Positions 19,057-26,588 of a stretch of DNA of 64,000 nt are shown here, one piece after another. A program made the translations under genes and the position numbers. The stretch spans positions 1,874,079 to 1,938,078 of the forward strand of contig NZ_LT732535.1 in assembly GCF_900156915.1 (NCBI RefSeq), read 5' to 3'. The stretch's first letter is position 1, and the number at the start of each line of letters is the position of its first letter. This DNA comes from Sediminibacillus massiliensis. Lineage in GTDB: Bacteria > Bacillota > Bacilli > Bacillales > Amphibacillaceae. A model generated the notes under the pieces. The model was not told where the DNA came from and did no database searches. It saw only the letters and a list, made by a program, of their open reading frames with translations.

Positions 19057-19368
19057 TCAATCCGGAATTCCCAACGCAATTTTTGCGTATCTTGACATTC
19101 TGTCTTTGGACCATGGCGGATTCCATACAATGTTGACCTTCGTTTCTTTCACTTCCGGAATGTCGCTCATCACAAATTTCACGTCTTGTTCGATATGTCC
19201 GGCAAGTGGACAGCCCATTGCTGTCAGTGTCATTGTAACAGTAGCTATGCCTTCTTCATCAAGGTCTACACCATAAACTAAACCAAGATTAACGATATCT
19301 ATCCCGAGTTCCGGGTCAATAACATTTTCGAGAGCACCCATTAAGTTTTCTTGCAATGCTTCGTCCAT
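19057..19368 (-). CDS. yitW: Iron-sulfur assembly factor YitW (SufT/MIP18-type, DUF59)
   Basis: This 103-residue DUF59/MIP18-family protein is involved in Fe-S cluster maturation. The start at ATG 19368 has GAAGGAGG at ideal spacing, and the longer frame from 19410 is not supported. Family motifs are VIDPELGIDIVNLGLVYG, TMTLTAMGCPLAGHIEQDV with its conserved cysteine, and VNIVWNPPWSKDRMS. The neighbour yitV is on the same strand as in B. subtilis, 74 bases upstream. Confidence 0.93.
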   Translation of the reverse strand: MDEALQENLMGALENVIDPELGIDIVNLGLVYGVDLDEEGIATVTMTLTAMGCPLAGHIEQDVKFVMSDIPEVKETKVNIVWNPPWSKDRMSRYAKIALGIPD

Positions 19369-19442
19369 GAATTCTACCTCCTTCAATAAACTTATATCCA
19401 TTATAACCATAAATGACCCAGTTTTTAAATGATATAGATCAC

Positions 19443-20207
19443 TTAAAGTTGTAAATCAAACCAGTCAACCGTTTCTAAAATAGCAAACCTGCTTACTTTG
19501 TGACCTTGTCCTACTTCCCTCAGGAAGCGGATGTTTTCCGGGTTTTTATATTGTGGAACCACTTCTTCGTAAAAACGATAAGAATGGTCGAAAGGTACAA
19601 CCTGATCAGCTTCTCCATGCCAGAAAAATAATGGACGCTCAAACAACTTTTCGGGTTGCTTAGACAAATCGATTTTAGACAAAGCTTGATAAGTCTGGTC
19701 GATTTCCTGGTCACTCATTGTAAAGTTGAACCGGTTGTTTTGCATTTCCTTTACAAGCAGTCCGGCATAATCCGTCAATTTAGGAGATCCCATCAAAATC
19801 GCGGCAGCCTTGATCCAGGAATACTGAGTAAGTGCAGCTGAAGTAGTGATTCCCCCCATGCTAGTACCCGCCACGCCGAACCTGCCATCAAGCAGTAGCT
19901 CCTTCTCTTCAAGCGTCTCTTTTATTGTCTGCAGGTCTTTTAGGTTTTCACCGACTATGTTGAAAAACTGCATATGCCTTTCCGAATTGGAGATATCTTC
20001 TTCTCTTTCCCCATGCAGCAGACAATCAGGCAGTACAACCCGGTAATCTTTCTCTGCCAACAAATAAGCAAGCGGCAGATTATGTTCTTTCGCACTCGTA
20101 TAACCATGAAAATATGTAAGTACTGGTAATGGCTCGTTAATTTTTTGGGCGTTGACAACGACTAAAACGGGAATGCCCTTCCAATTTTCTTTATAAACGC
20201 TTATCAT
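19443..20207 (-). CDS. yitV: Alpha/beta-hydrolase esterase YitV
   Basis: This 254-residue serine hydrolase has its nucleophile in GVAGTSMGGITTS (G-x-S-x-G) near residue 119. An acidic residue lies in WHGEADQVVPF and the histidine in GQGHKVSRF near the end, completing a plausible triad. An N-terminal TYFHGYTSAKEHN oxyanion-type loop is present. AGGATT is the likely RBS. It corresponds to the B. subtilis yitV-yitW pair. The substrate is unknown. Confidence 0.9.
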   Translation of the reverse strand: MISVYKENWKGIPVLVVVNAQKINEPLPVLTYFHGYTSAKEHNLPLAYLLAEKDYRVVLPDCLLHGEREEDISNSERHMQFFNIVGENLKDLQTIKETLEEKELLLDGRFGVAGTSMGGITTSAALTQYSWIKAAAILMGSPKLTDYAGLLVKEMQNNRFNFTMSDQEIDQTYQALSKIDLSKQPEKLFERPLFFWHGEADQVVPFDHSYRFYEEVVPQYKNPENIRFLREVGQGHKVSRFAILETVDWFDLQL

Positions 20208-20383
20208 GGTTTTTAATCCTTCTTTCGTTTTCTTATTAAGAATGGAAAAAATTCATTCTTCTTATGTGACCTTTCTTCTATCATATTATTAACCGTGTCT
20301 ACATGCAAAAAAAATAGAAATTTACAATTCCTTTACTGATTTTTCTGTACTGAATAAACTATACTTACACAAGAGGTGATAAA

Positions 20384-21211
20384 ATGAGGAAAAACAAGCA
20401 GCATTTAATTGCACTTGACTTAGATGGAACTTTGCTTACAGATGAGAAAGTCATCAGTGAAAAGACGAAACAAACCATCTTCCAGGCCAAACAGGAAGGA
20501 CATATTGTTGTAATTGCGACTGGAAGACCGCACAGGGCAAGTATCGACTTTTATCATGAACTCCAATTGGATACGCCGATGGTGAATTTCAACGGCGCTT
20601 TGATCCATCACCCTCTGGACCATAAATGGGATGCGCTGCACAGCCCTATGTCCAACCGTACAGCCAAAAAGATTATCCAGACTTGTTACGATTTAAATGT
20701 TAAAAATATCATGGCAGAAGTGGGCGATGATATTTATTTAGATCAGTATGACGAAGAACTTATGGAAATATTCCATGCCGATAATCAAGTCACTATTGGC
20801 AGTTTGAAAAACCATCTCGACGAGGACCCAACGTCCATACTAATTCATCCAAAAGTCGAACATATCCAGGAATTAAGAACACACCTGGATGATCAACACG
20901 CTTCTGTCATTGAACATAGAAAATGGGGAGCTCCCTGGCATGTGATCGAAATTGTCAGAAAAGGATTGAATAAAGCAGTCGGCCTGAAAAAAATCGCCCA
21001 TTATTATGACATCCCTCAAGAGCGTGTCATCGCATTTGGAGATGAAGATAATGACCTGGAAATGATCGAGTATGCAGGTGTGGGAGTCGCAATGGAAAAC
21101 GGTATTGATGAGTTGAAAGCCTTAGCGAAACATGTAACTGCAACGAATGAAGCAAACGGTATCGGCGATTTTCTTGACAACTATCTGGAGCTTGGACGAA
21201 AAGCCATTTGA
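20384..21211 (+). CDS. yitU: HAD-superfamily phosphatase YitU (Cof type)
   Basis: This is a 275-residue Cof-subfamily HAD hydrolase. Motif I is DLDGTLL (residues 12-18), motif II is IATGRPHRA, the lysine is in KAVGLKKIA, and motif III/IV is VIAFGDEDNDLEMIEYAGVGVAMENG. The cap domain between motifs II and III is type IIB. B. subtilis YitU dephosphorylates a flavin biosynthesis intermediate, and that role is transferred only by synteny. RBS AAGAGGTG is good. It is divergent from yitV. Confidence 0.92.
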   Translation: MRKNKQHLIALDLDGTLLTDEKVISEKTKQTIFQAKQEGHIVVIATGRPHRASIDFYHELQLDTPMVNFNGALIHHPLDHKWDALHSPMSNRTAKKIIQTCYDLNVKNIMAEVGDDIYLDQYDEELMEIFHADNQVTIGSLKNHLDEDPTSILIHPKVEHIQELRTHLDDQHASVIEHRKWGAPWHVIEIVRKGLNKAVGLKKIAHYYDIPQERVIAFGDEDNDLEMIEYAGVGVAMENGIDELKALAKHVTATNEANGIGDFLDNYLELGRKAI

Positions 21212-21259
21212 CTGTTTCCTGATATTTCATGTCATCAACCAAAATGATTTGTCCATACT

Positions 21260-21293
21260 AAGCTTGAACGCACAACAGCGTTCAGGCTTTTTT
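21260..21293 (+). terminator. Terminator after yitU
   Basis: AAGCTTGAACGC pairs with GCGTTCAGGCTT (one wobble) around ACAACA and is followed by T residues. It comes just before the ribosome site of the next small gene. Confidence 0.82.
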
Positions 21294-21310
21294 ACTGGGA
21301 GGAATCGATA

Positions 21311-21460
21311 TTGAGTAAAAAAAGCAAGTCAAAGCGTTTTACTCAACAAGGAGCAGACTCGGTCAAAAAGCACGATGAACGTTTTCCTTACCGTGAGCGC
21401 TTTACAGATGTAGAGCGAAAACGGGATGAAGCTGACCAACATACTCTGGGAGGGTTTTAA
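21311..21460 (+). CDS. Small basic hypothetical protein (49 aa)
   Basis: A TTG start at 21311 with GGGAGGAAT upstream opens a 49-codon frame ending at 21460. It encodes a very charged protein with no hydrophobic segment, MSKKSKSKRFTQQGADSV followed by an RYRE/DVERKRDEADQ-like stretch. Its last codons contain the GGGAGGG ribosome site for the gene at 21463, so the two are probably co-translated. It resembles the many short basic proteins of spore-formers. No function can be claimed. Confidence 0.65.
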   Translation: MSKKSKSKRFTQQGADSVKKHDERFPYRERFTDVERKRDEADQHTLGGF

Positions 21461-21462
21461 CA

Positions 21463-21687
21463 ATGGCGAACAATATGGCGAATAACTTCATGGAACAAGC
21501 AAGAAATGCTGTCGGCCGTTTGACGAATATGGCTAATGGAAATGGCAGAAACCGTGGTGCCAGCGAGCAGGAAAAACAAGCAGCAAGAGATGCCATCCAA
21601 TCCGCATATACAAGCGCTTCCCCAGAAGAACAGCAGCAACTCCAACAGTTGGAAGAACAATTAGAGCGTCATAACGAATTGAGATAA
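21463..21687 (+). CDS. DUF3813 family small protein (YitR-like)
   Basis: This 74-residue protein has an N-terminal Asn/Met-rich start (MANNMANNFMEQARNAVGRLTNM). A long glutamine/glutamate-rich amphipathic helix follows (SPEEQQQLQQLEEQLERH). The content fits DUF3813, found beside yitU/yitT in Bacillus. GGGAGGG lies at the end of the preceding gene, and a terminator follows. Function unknown. Confidence 0.75.
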   Translation: MANNMANNFMEQARNAVGRLTNMANGNGRNRGASEQEKQAARDAIQSAYTSASPEEQQQLQQLEEQLERHNELR

Positions 21688-21701
21688 CCTTCATTCACAA
21701 A

Positions 21702-21736
21702 GAAACCGGTCCTTATCCCCCGAGGACCGGTTTTTT
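21702..21736 (+). terminator. Terminator after the DUF3813 gene
   Basis: AAACCGGTCCT pairs with AGGACCGGTTT around a TATCCCCCG-type loop, followed by TTTTTT. Confidence 0.92.
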
Positions 21737-21856
21737 CTGTATATATAAAACCAAAGTAAATTTTGCCAATAATTAAATTGCGGTTAAATTCTTTTGTATA
21801 GCTTTTATATCTGCTATTATTGACGTAAATACGCGTAATTTTAGGAGGATATGAAG

Positions 21857-22120
21857 ATGAGTGTACGTGTTGATTCTACACCGAATCCAAATGCAATGAA
21901 ATTCACCACTGATTCCTTGATTTTTGAAGGGGATGCCAGTGTTTCCGTTATGCCCGGCCAAACAAGCGAACACCAAATTCTTAATGAATTGATGGACATT
22001 GAAGGTGTCGACAATGTATTCGGATATCAAAATTTCATTACTGTAAATAAAAAATTCGACGCAGATTGGGAAGAACTTTCCCCAAAAGTGGAAGAATTAC
22101 TAGCAAATCACGGATATTAA
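21857..22120 (+). CDS. Nfu/NifU N-terminal-domain protein
   Basis: This 87-residue protein consists only of the Nfu N-terminal domain (VRVDSTPNPNAMKFTTDS near the start). The C-terminal CxxC cluster-binding domain of full Nfu is absent. The start at ATG 21857 is preferred to 21851 because AGGAGG is then 8 bases away. A domain of this kind is found in Fe-S assembly scaffolds, and standalone forms are common in Bacillaceae with unknown role. It has its own terminator. Confidence 0.85.
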   Translation: MSVRVDSTPNPNAMKFTTDSLIFEGDASVSVMPGQTSEHQILNELMDIEGVDNVFGYQNFITVNKKFDADWEELSPKVEELLANHGY

Positions 22121-22131
22121 ATGTATATAGT

Positions 22132-22162
22132 AAAAGGGGCGGCCTCGTGGGCCGCCCCTTTT
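22132..22162. terminator. Bidirectional terminator
   Basis: AAAAGGGGCGGCC pairs with GGCCGCCCCTTTT around a 5-base loop. It sits between the Nfu-N gene and the convergent yitT. Confidence 0.92.
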
Positions 22163-22169
22163 CTAGTAA

Positions 22170-23018
22170 CTAATCGTTTCTGCGGAAAAATCCGAATATG
22201 CCTGTCGTCTGGACAACATTGGTAAACGCCTGTGGATCGACTTCCGAAATAATCCGTTCTAAATCATATAATTCATAGCGCGTGATGACTAGAACCATCA
22301 TGTCTTTATCTTCCCGCGTGTAAGCACCGCGGGCAGGCAAAATAGTAATCCCCCTGATCATCGTATCATGGATTGCTTTCTGCAGTTCGTTGGCTTTTCT
22401 TGTGACAATCATGGCGGTAACTTTTTCATGTCTGGTGTGAAGAGCATCTATGACACGGGTGGTAACATACAAAGTCAACAAGGTGTAAAGGGCGTTTTCC
22501 GGTTCATATAGAATGCCCGCAATCGCAATAATCGCACTATTGATGATGAGGAAAAAGCTGCCGATCGGCTTGTCTTTCATTCTCGACAATACCATTGCCA
22601 CAATGTCCAGACCGCCTGTAGACGCACCATACTTCAAAGTAAGCCCGACACCGGCACCGCCGAGGACACCCCCGAAAACGGCATTAAGTATGATATCCTC
22701 TGATAACCTTATAACCGGTATTAGTTCCAGAAATACCGTTGTGACCAATACGGAAACAAAGCTGTAAATGGTAAATCCTTTCCCTACTTTATACCAGCCT
22801 AAAATTGCCACCGGTATATTTAAAATGAATAAGATGATACCTGTACTCACACCCTGAATATTAAAGAAATCCTGAAAAATACTTGAGAGGAGCTGGGCAA
22901 TACCGGTAAAACCGCTGGCATATACATTTGCTCCGATTAGAAATAGATTCAATGACATTGCGTTCAGTAATGCACCGAAGATAACAATGGCAATCCGTCT
23001 CGCTTCAATAAAAAACAT
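22170..23018 (-). CDS. yitT: YitT-family membrane protein (DUF161/DUF2179)
   Basis: This 282-residue protein has an N-terminal membrane part with five or six helices, including GVSTGIILFILNIPVAILGW and the family motif GGVLGGAGVGLTLKYGASTGGLDIVAM. A cytoplasmic C-terminal DUF2179 domain of about 90 residues ends VDPQAFTNVVQTTGIFGFF. The family is widespread in Firmicutes and has been proposed to transport small molecules, but the substrate is not established. RBS AAAGGAGG. Confidence 0.93.
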   Translation of the reverse strand: MFFIEARRIAIVIFGALLNAMSLNLFLIGANVYASGFTGIAQLLSSIFQDFFNIQGVSTGIILFILNIPVAILGWYKVGKGFTIYSFVSVLVTTVFLELIPVIRLSEDIILNAVFGGVLGGAGVGLTLKYGASTGGLDIVAMVLSRMKDKPIGSFFLIINSAIIAIAGILYEPENALYTLLTLYVTTRVIDALHTRHEKVTAMIVTRKANELQKAIHDTMIRGITILPARGAYTREDKDMMVLVITRYELYDLERIISEVDPQAFTNVVQTTGIFGFFRRND

Positions 23019-23319
23019 GGCTGCCTCCTTTATTCCGATGAAGTCGAAAAGATTACATCAATAGTAACCACCGCTTCTTTTTTCTTTTTTCTTATCGTTT
23101 CCCATATGTACTAAAATAAGCCCCTTTTTTCCATACCCAACCATATTACAATATAATCAGGTTAATAAGAATTCCCCTGCTTGAATTTTTTATGTTTTTT
23201 CCAGCTTGCCAGAAAAATGCTTTACTATAAAATAGTGGAAGCTTAAACTAATGATAGCTGCCAAGAATGGTAACCATTATGTCTATACCATTATCGTAAA
23301 GACCAAAAGGAGGATTTCA
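23019..23319. promoter_or_regulatory. Divergent intergenic region yitT / degV-family gene
   Basis: A plus-strand promoter is visible: TTGCCA at 23206-23211 and TAAAAT at 23228-23233, 16 bases apart, about 87 bases before the DegV start. The leader also contains a short frame that is simply the in-frame 5' extension of the gene. The yitT side is AT-rich with no clear promoter. Confidence 0.5.
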
Positions 23320-24180
23320 ATGAACGTCAAAATTATCGCAGATTCTGCTTGCGACCTGTCGAATGATTATTATGACAAATATGACATCGATATGGTTTCA
23401 CTGACCGTTCAGCTCGATGAGGAAAACTATGAAGATGCCAGGACGATTTCTGCCAAGACTGTGTATGATGCCATGAGGAACGGCAAAGCTCCCAAGACAT
23501 CCCAAGTCAGTCCAAAAGCATTCAAAGATACTTTCGAAAAATACGCAAAACAAAATCAGCCGTGCATTTATTTGGCTTTTTCATCAGAATTATCCGGTAC
23601 CTACAATGCCGGCAGGATGATGCAGCAGGAGCTTCTTGAGACGTATCCTGACTGGAATCTTGAAGTTGTCGACACTAAGGGAGCTTCTATGGGCTACGGA
23701 TTGGTAGTCTTGCGTGCCGCCCAATTGGCACAGCAAGGAGAAGGAATAGAAAAAATCCTGGAAATCAGCAAGTACCATGCCGAACATATGGAACATATTT
23801 TCACGGTAGATGATTTGGAATACCTTTACCGTGGGGGCCGTGTAAGCAAGACAGCAGCTTTTGTTGGATCCCTGTTGAAAATCAAACCATTACTCCACAT
23901 GGAAGACGGCAAACTGATACCATTGGAAAAAATCAGGGGTTCAAAACGTGTGTTCAAAAGGATGATCGAGGTGATGGAAGAACGTGGAGCCGACTTACAG
24001 AACCAGCCGATCGCCATCAGCCACGGGGATGACCTTGAAAACGCAGAAAAGCTTGCATCTATGATAAAAGAACAATTTCACAACGAAAATATTCATATCG
24101 AAATGGTCGGTTCCTCAATCGGTGCCCATGCCGGCCCTGGCACAATTGCTTTATTCTTCCTGAACAGTCCTTATAAATAA
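23320..24180 (+). CDS. yitS: DegV-family fatty-acid-binding protein (YitS)
   Basis: This 286-residue DegV protein starts at ATG 23320 with AAAGGAGG. The in-frame extension to 23251 is unlikely. Signatures are VKIIADSACDLS at the start, KTSQVSPKAFKDTFEK, YLAFSSELSGTYNAGRM, and SSIGAHAGPGTIALFFL at the end. DegV proteins bind fatty acids and in some species present them to fatty-acid kinase FakA. Whether this paralogue does so is not known. Confidence 0.9.
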   Translation: MNVKIIADSACDLSNDYYDKYDIDMVSLTVQLDEENYEDARTISAKTVYDAMRNGKAPKTSQVSPKAFKDTFEKYAKQNQPCIYLAFSSELSGTYNAGRMMQQELLETYPDWNLEVVDTKGASMGYGLVVLRAAQLAQQGEGIEKILEISKYHAEHMEHIFTVDDLEYLYRGGRVSKTAAFVGSLLKIKPLLHMEDGKLIPLEKIRGSKRVFKRMIEVMEERGADLQNQPIAISHGDDLENAEKLASMIKEQFHNENIHIEMVGSSIGAHAGPGTIALFFLNSPYK

Positions 24181-24185
24181 TTCTT

Positions 24186-24219
24186 ACGAGATGACCGGTA
24201 ATCGGTTGTCTCGTTTTTT
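24186..24219 (+). terminator. Terminator of yitS
   Basis: ACGAGATGACCG pairs with CGGTTGTCTCGT around a GTAAT loop and is followed by TTTTTT. Confidence 0.87.
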
Positions 24220-24289
24220 ATTACAATCATGTAACATTTCGGACGTTTCACCGTCTAACTATGAAAGCGAAGACAAAGGTGGGATATAT

Positions 24290-26509
24290 ATGAAAAAATG
24301 GTTTCTATTGGGCAGCCTTTTCATTGTCATCGTGATGGCAGGGGCTTATTTGTTCACCGGCAGAATAACAGCTGAACTCTCTTCTGCTTCGGCCTATGTT
24401 CCTGTTTATAAGAATTGGACAGTAAACTTCTCGGAAGAAATGGATCCCGAAACGTTTCAATCAAGTGCGGTCAAGGTCCTCGATGAAAGTGATCAGACTG
24501 TCCCTGTTTCTTTAACCTGGAACAGTACTCATACCAGCCTGCAGATTGAAGCGCCAGAACAAGGCTATCAAATTGGCAAACAGTACCGGCTCCACATCGC
24601 AGAAGACGTAACGGCAGCTTCAGGGCGAAACTTGGCTCAATCCATCAGCCATACTTTTGAAACAGTCGGAGATTTACCCAATATAGAAGATCGACAACAA
24701 TTAGCCACCCTGTTAGAAGAAAGATCTAACAAGGAAGATCGCTTATTCAGCAGCAGCGAGGCAATGGAAGAGTCTGCTTCTACGGCCGACAGCGCCGCTT
24801 CTGAAAGCAACTCTGCCTCCCGGACAAACACACAGGTGCAAGGAGTGGATGAAGCGGACATTATCAAGATGGCAGGAAACTATATCTTCTTTTCCAGAGA
24901 AAGTGATACGGTCATAGCTAAAGGGAACCAGGAGGATAGTGAAATTATTTCTACTATATACGAAGAAAACTTCCATCCGACAGAACTTTACACTTATAAC
25001 GATGCCTTAGTAATTATCGGCAATAAGAGCCCAGCCATTGATATAAATAAATCCCAAGCCAGCAAGGCCACGACTTTTCCAGGCATGCAAACACAGACGG
25101 CCGCTTACCTGTACGATATTACAGATAAAAATCATCCGGAAAAAGTCCGGGAAATCACCGTGGAAGGCTACCATCTTTCCTCCCGCCGGGTCGAAGGACA
25201 TGTCTATTTGATCACAAACTTCCACCCTCCCTTTCAAGTCTTGGAAGATGGCGGCTCCAATGATGGAGAGCTCCGGCCGCGTATGAAAGATACTGCCAAA
25301 TCAACACAATGGACCCCGGTTCCCTATGAAAACATGCACTACATTCCCGATAGTGAAGAAAGCCAGTTTTTAACGATTACTTCCTTCGATATCAACGACA
25401 CGGAATCAGAAGCAAATGTAGTATCATATTTGGGAACGTCCGATCAAATTTATATGTCCAAAAAGCATCTTTACACAGCTGTAAGTCAGTTACCTGATTC
25501 AGGTAATAGCGTGTTTGATAGTCAAATGGCTCAGCCGGTCAGCACCGAAATCATCCAATTTGGGTTAGAAGATGGAACTGTAAGTTATCAAGCTTCCAAT
25601 GTCGTTAATGGAACCTTGATTAATCAGTTTGCGATGGATGAACGGGAAGACAGCTTCCGGGTGGCCGTGACTACGAATCAGTGGAATCAAAATGATCAAT
25701 CCGCCAACCATATATATACGTTTGATTTGAATCTCCATCCCATAGGAAAACTGGAGGGGCTGGCAAAAGGAGAACACATTTATAGTGTGCGATTTATGGA
25801 AAAAAGAGCATACATGGTGACGTTCAAACAAGTTGATCCTCTTTTTGTCATTGACTTGGAAGATCCTGAAAAACCTGATGTGCTGGGCGAGTTGAAAATC
25901 CCGGGGTTCAGTAATTACCTACACCCAATCGGAGATGATTACCTGCTCGGATTCGGGCAGGATACCCAGCTTGTCGACAGTCAAAATAGCGGTGAACCAG
26001 TCGTAAGAACAGATGGGCTCAAACTGTCCCTGTTTGATATTACCGATGTAGAAAACCCTGTCGAAAAGTTCACGGAAATCATCGGAGGCAGCGGTTCTTA
26101 TTCAGAATTGAATTATAACCACAAAGCATTATATCTACATCCAGAGAAAAATTTATTCGGTTTTCCCGTTACATTGTTTGAAGAGAAAACGGTCCACAAA
26201 AACGACGTCAGTTACCAGGAACAGCAATTTGTCTTTGAAGGGGCCTTTCTCTATCAAGTTACACCTGAAAATGGAATCAAGCTGAAAGAAACCTTTACCC
26301 ACCAGCCCGAAAAGCAGGAATCCCATCCAGATTGGAGTTCGGAATTGAGGAGAATGGTATCTAAAGGAGATTATCTATACTCTTTTTCCTACAACCAAAT
26401 GAAAGTATATGACTTGGAAGCACAGAAATCCATCCAAACTGTCAAACTTCCGGAACAGCCTCGTGATCCAAGAATGGAGCCCGTTGAAGAACCTGTTATC
26501 CAGGAATAA
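24290..26509 (+). CDS. Secreted beta-propeller protein with N-terminal Ig-like domain
   Basis: This 739-residue protein starts at ATG 24290 (AAAGGTGGG upstream) and opens with a signal/anchor (KKWFLLGSLFIVIVMAGAYLF). Residues about 35-120 look like an SbsA/Big_5 Ig-like domain (NFSEEMDPETFQSSAVKVL). A Ser/Ala-rich linker follows. Residues about 175-725 form the bacterial beta-propeller domain with its typical entry NTQVQGVDEADIIKMAGNYIFF and repeats such as LPLHPIGK, DLEDPEKPDVLGELKIPGF and DITDVENPVEKF. Such proteins are extracytoplasmic and of unknown function, probably protein- or metal-binding. Its neighbours do not suggest a pathway. Confidence 0.87.
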   Translation: MKKWFLLGSLFIVIVMAGAYLFTGRITAELSSASAYVPVYKNWTVNFSEEMDPETFQSSAVKVLDESDQTVPVSLTWNSTHTSLQIEAPEQGYQIGKQYRLHIAEDVTAASGRNLAQSISHTFETVGDLPNIEDRQQLATLLEERSNKEDRLFSSSEAMEESASTADSAASESNSASRTNTQVQGVDEADIIKMAGNYIFFSRESDTVIAKGNQEDSEIISTIYEENFHPTELYTYNDALVIIGNKSPAIDINKSQASKATTFPGMQTQTAAYLYDITDKNHPEKVREITVEGYHLSSRRVEGHVYLITNFHPPFQVLEDGGSNDGELRPRMKDTAKSTQWTPVPYENMHYIPDSEESQFLTITSFDINDTESEANVVSYLGTSDQIYMSKKHLYTAVSQLPDSGNSVFDSQMAQPVSTEIIQFGLEDGTVSYQASNVVNGTLINQFAMDEREDSFRVAVTTNQWNQNDQSANHIYTFDLNLHPIGKLEGLAKGEHIYSVRFMEKRAYMVTFKQVDPLFVIDLEDPEKPDVLGELKIPGFSNYLHPIGDDYLLGFGQDTQLVDSQNSGEPVVRTDGLKLSLFDITDVENPVEKFTEIIGGSGSYSELNYNHKALYLHPEKNLFGFPVTLFEEKTVHKNDVSYQEQQFVFEGAFLYQVTPENGIKLKETFTHQPEKQESHPDWSSELRRMVSKGDYLYSFSYNQMKVYDLEAQKSIQTVKLPEQPRDPRMEPVEEPVIQE

Positions 26510-26546
26510 TGAGCTTTTCTGATTGAGGGGCGGTTGCAAGCCCGAA

Positions 26547-26584
26547 CAAAAAATCTGCCGGTCTGGTCCCGGCAGATTTTTTTC
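26547..26584. terminator. Bidirectional terminator
   Basis: AAAAAATCTGCCGG pairs with CCGGCAGATTTTTT around a TCTGGTC loop, between the convergent propeller gene and the alpha-glucosidase gene. Confidence 0.93.
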
Positions 26585-26588
26585 ATTT

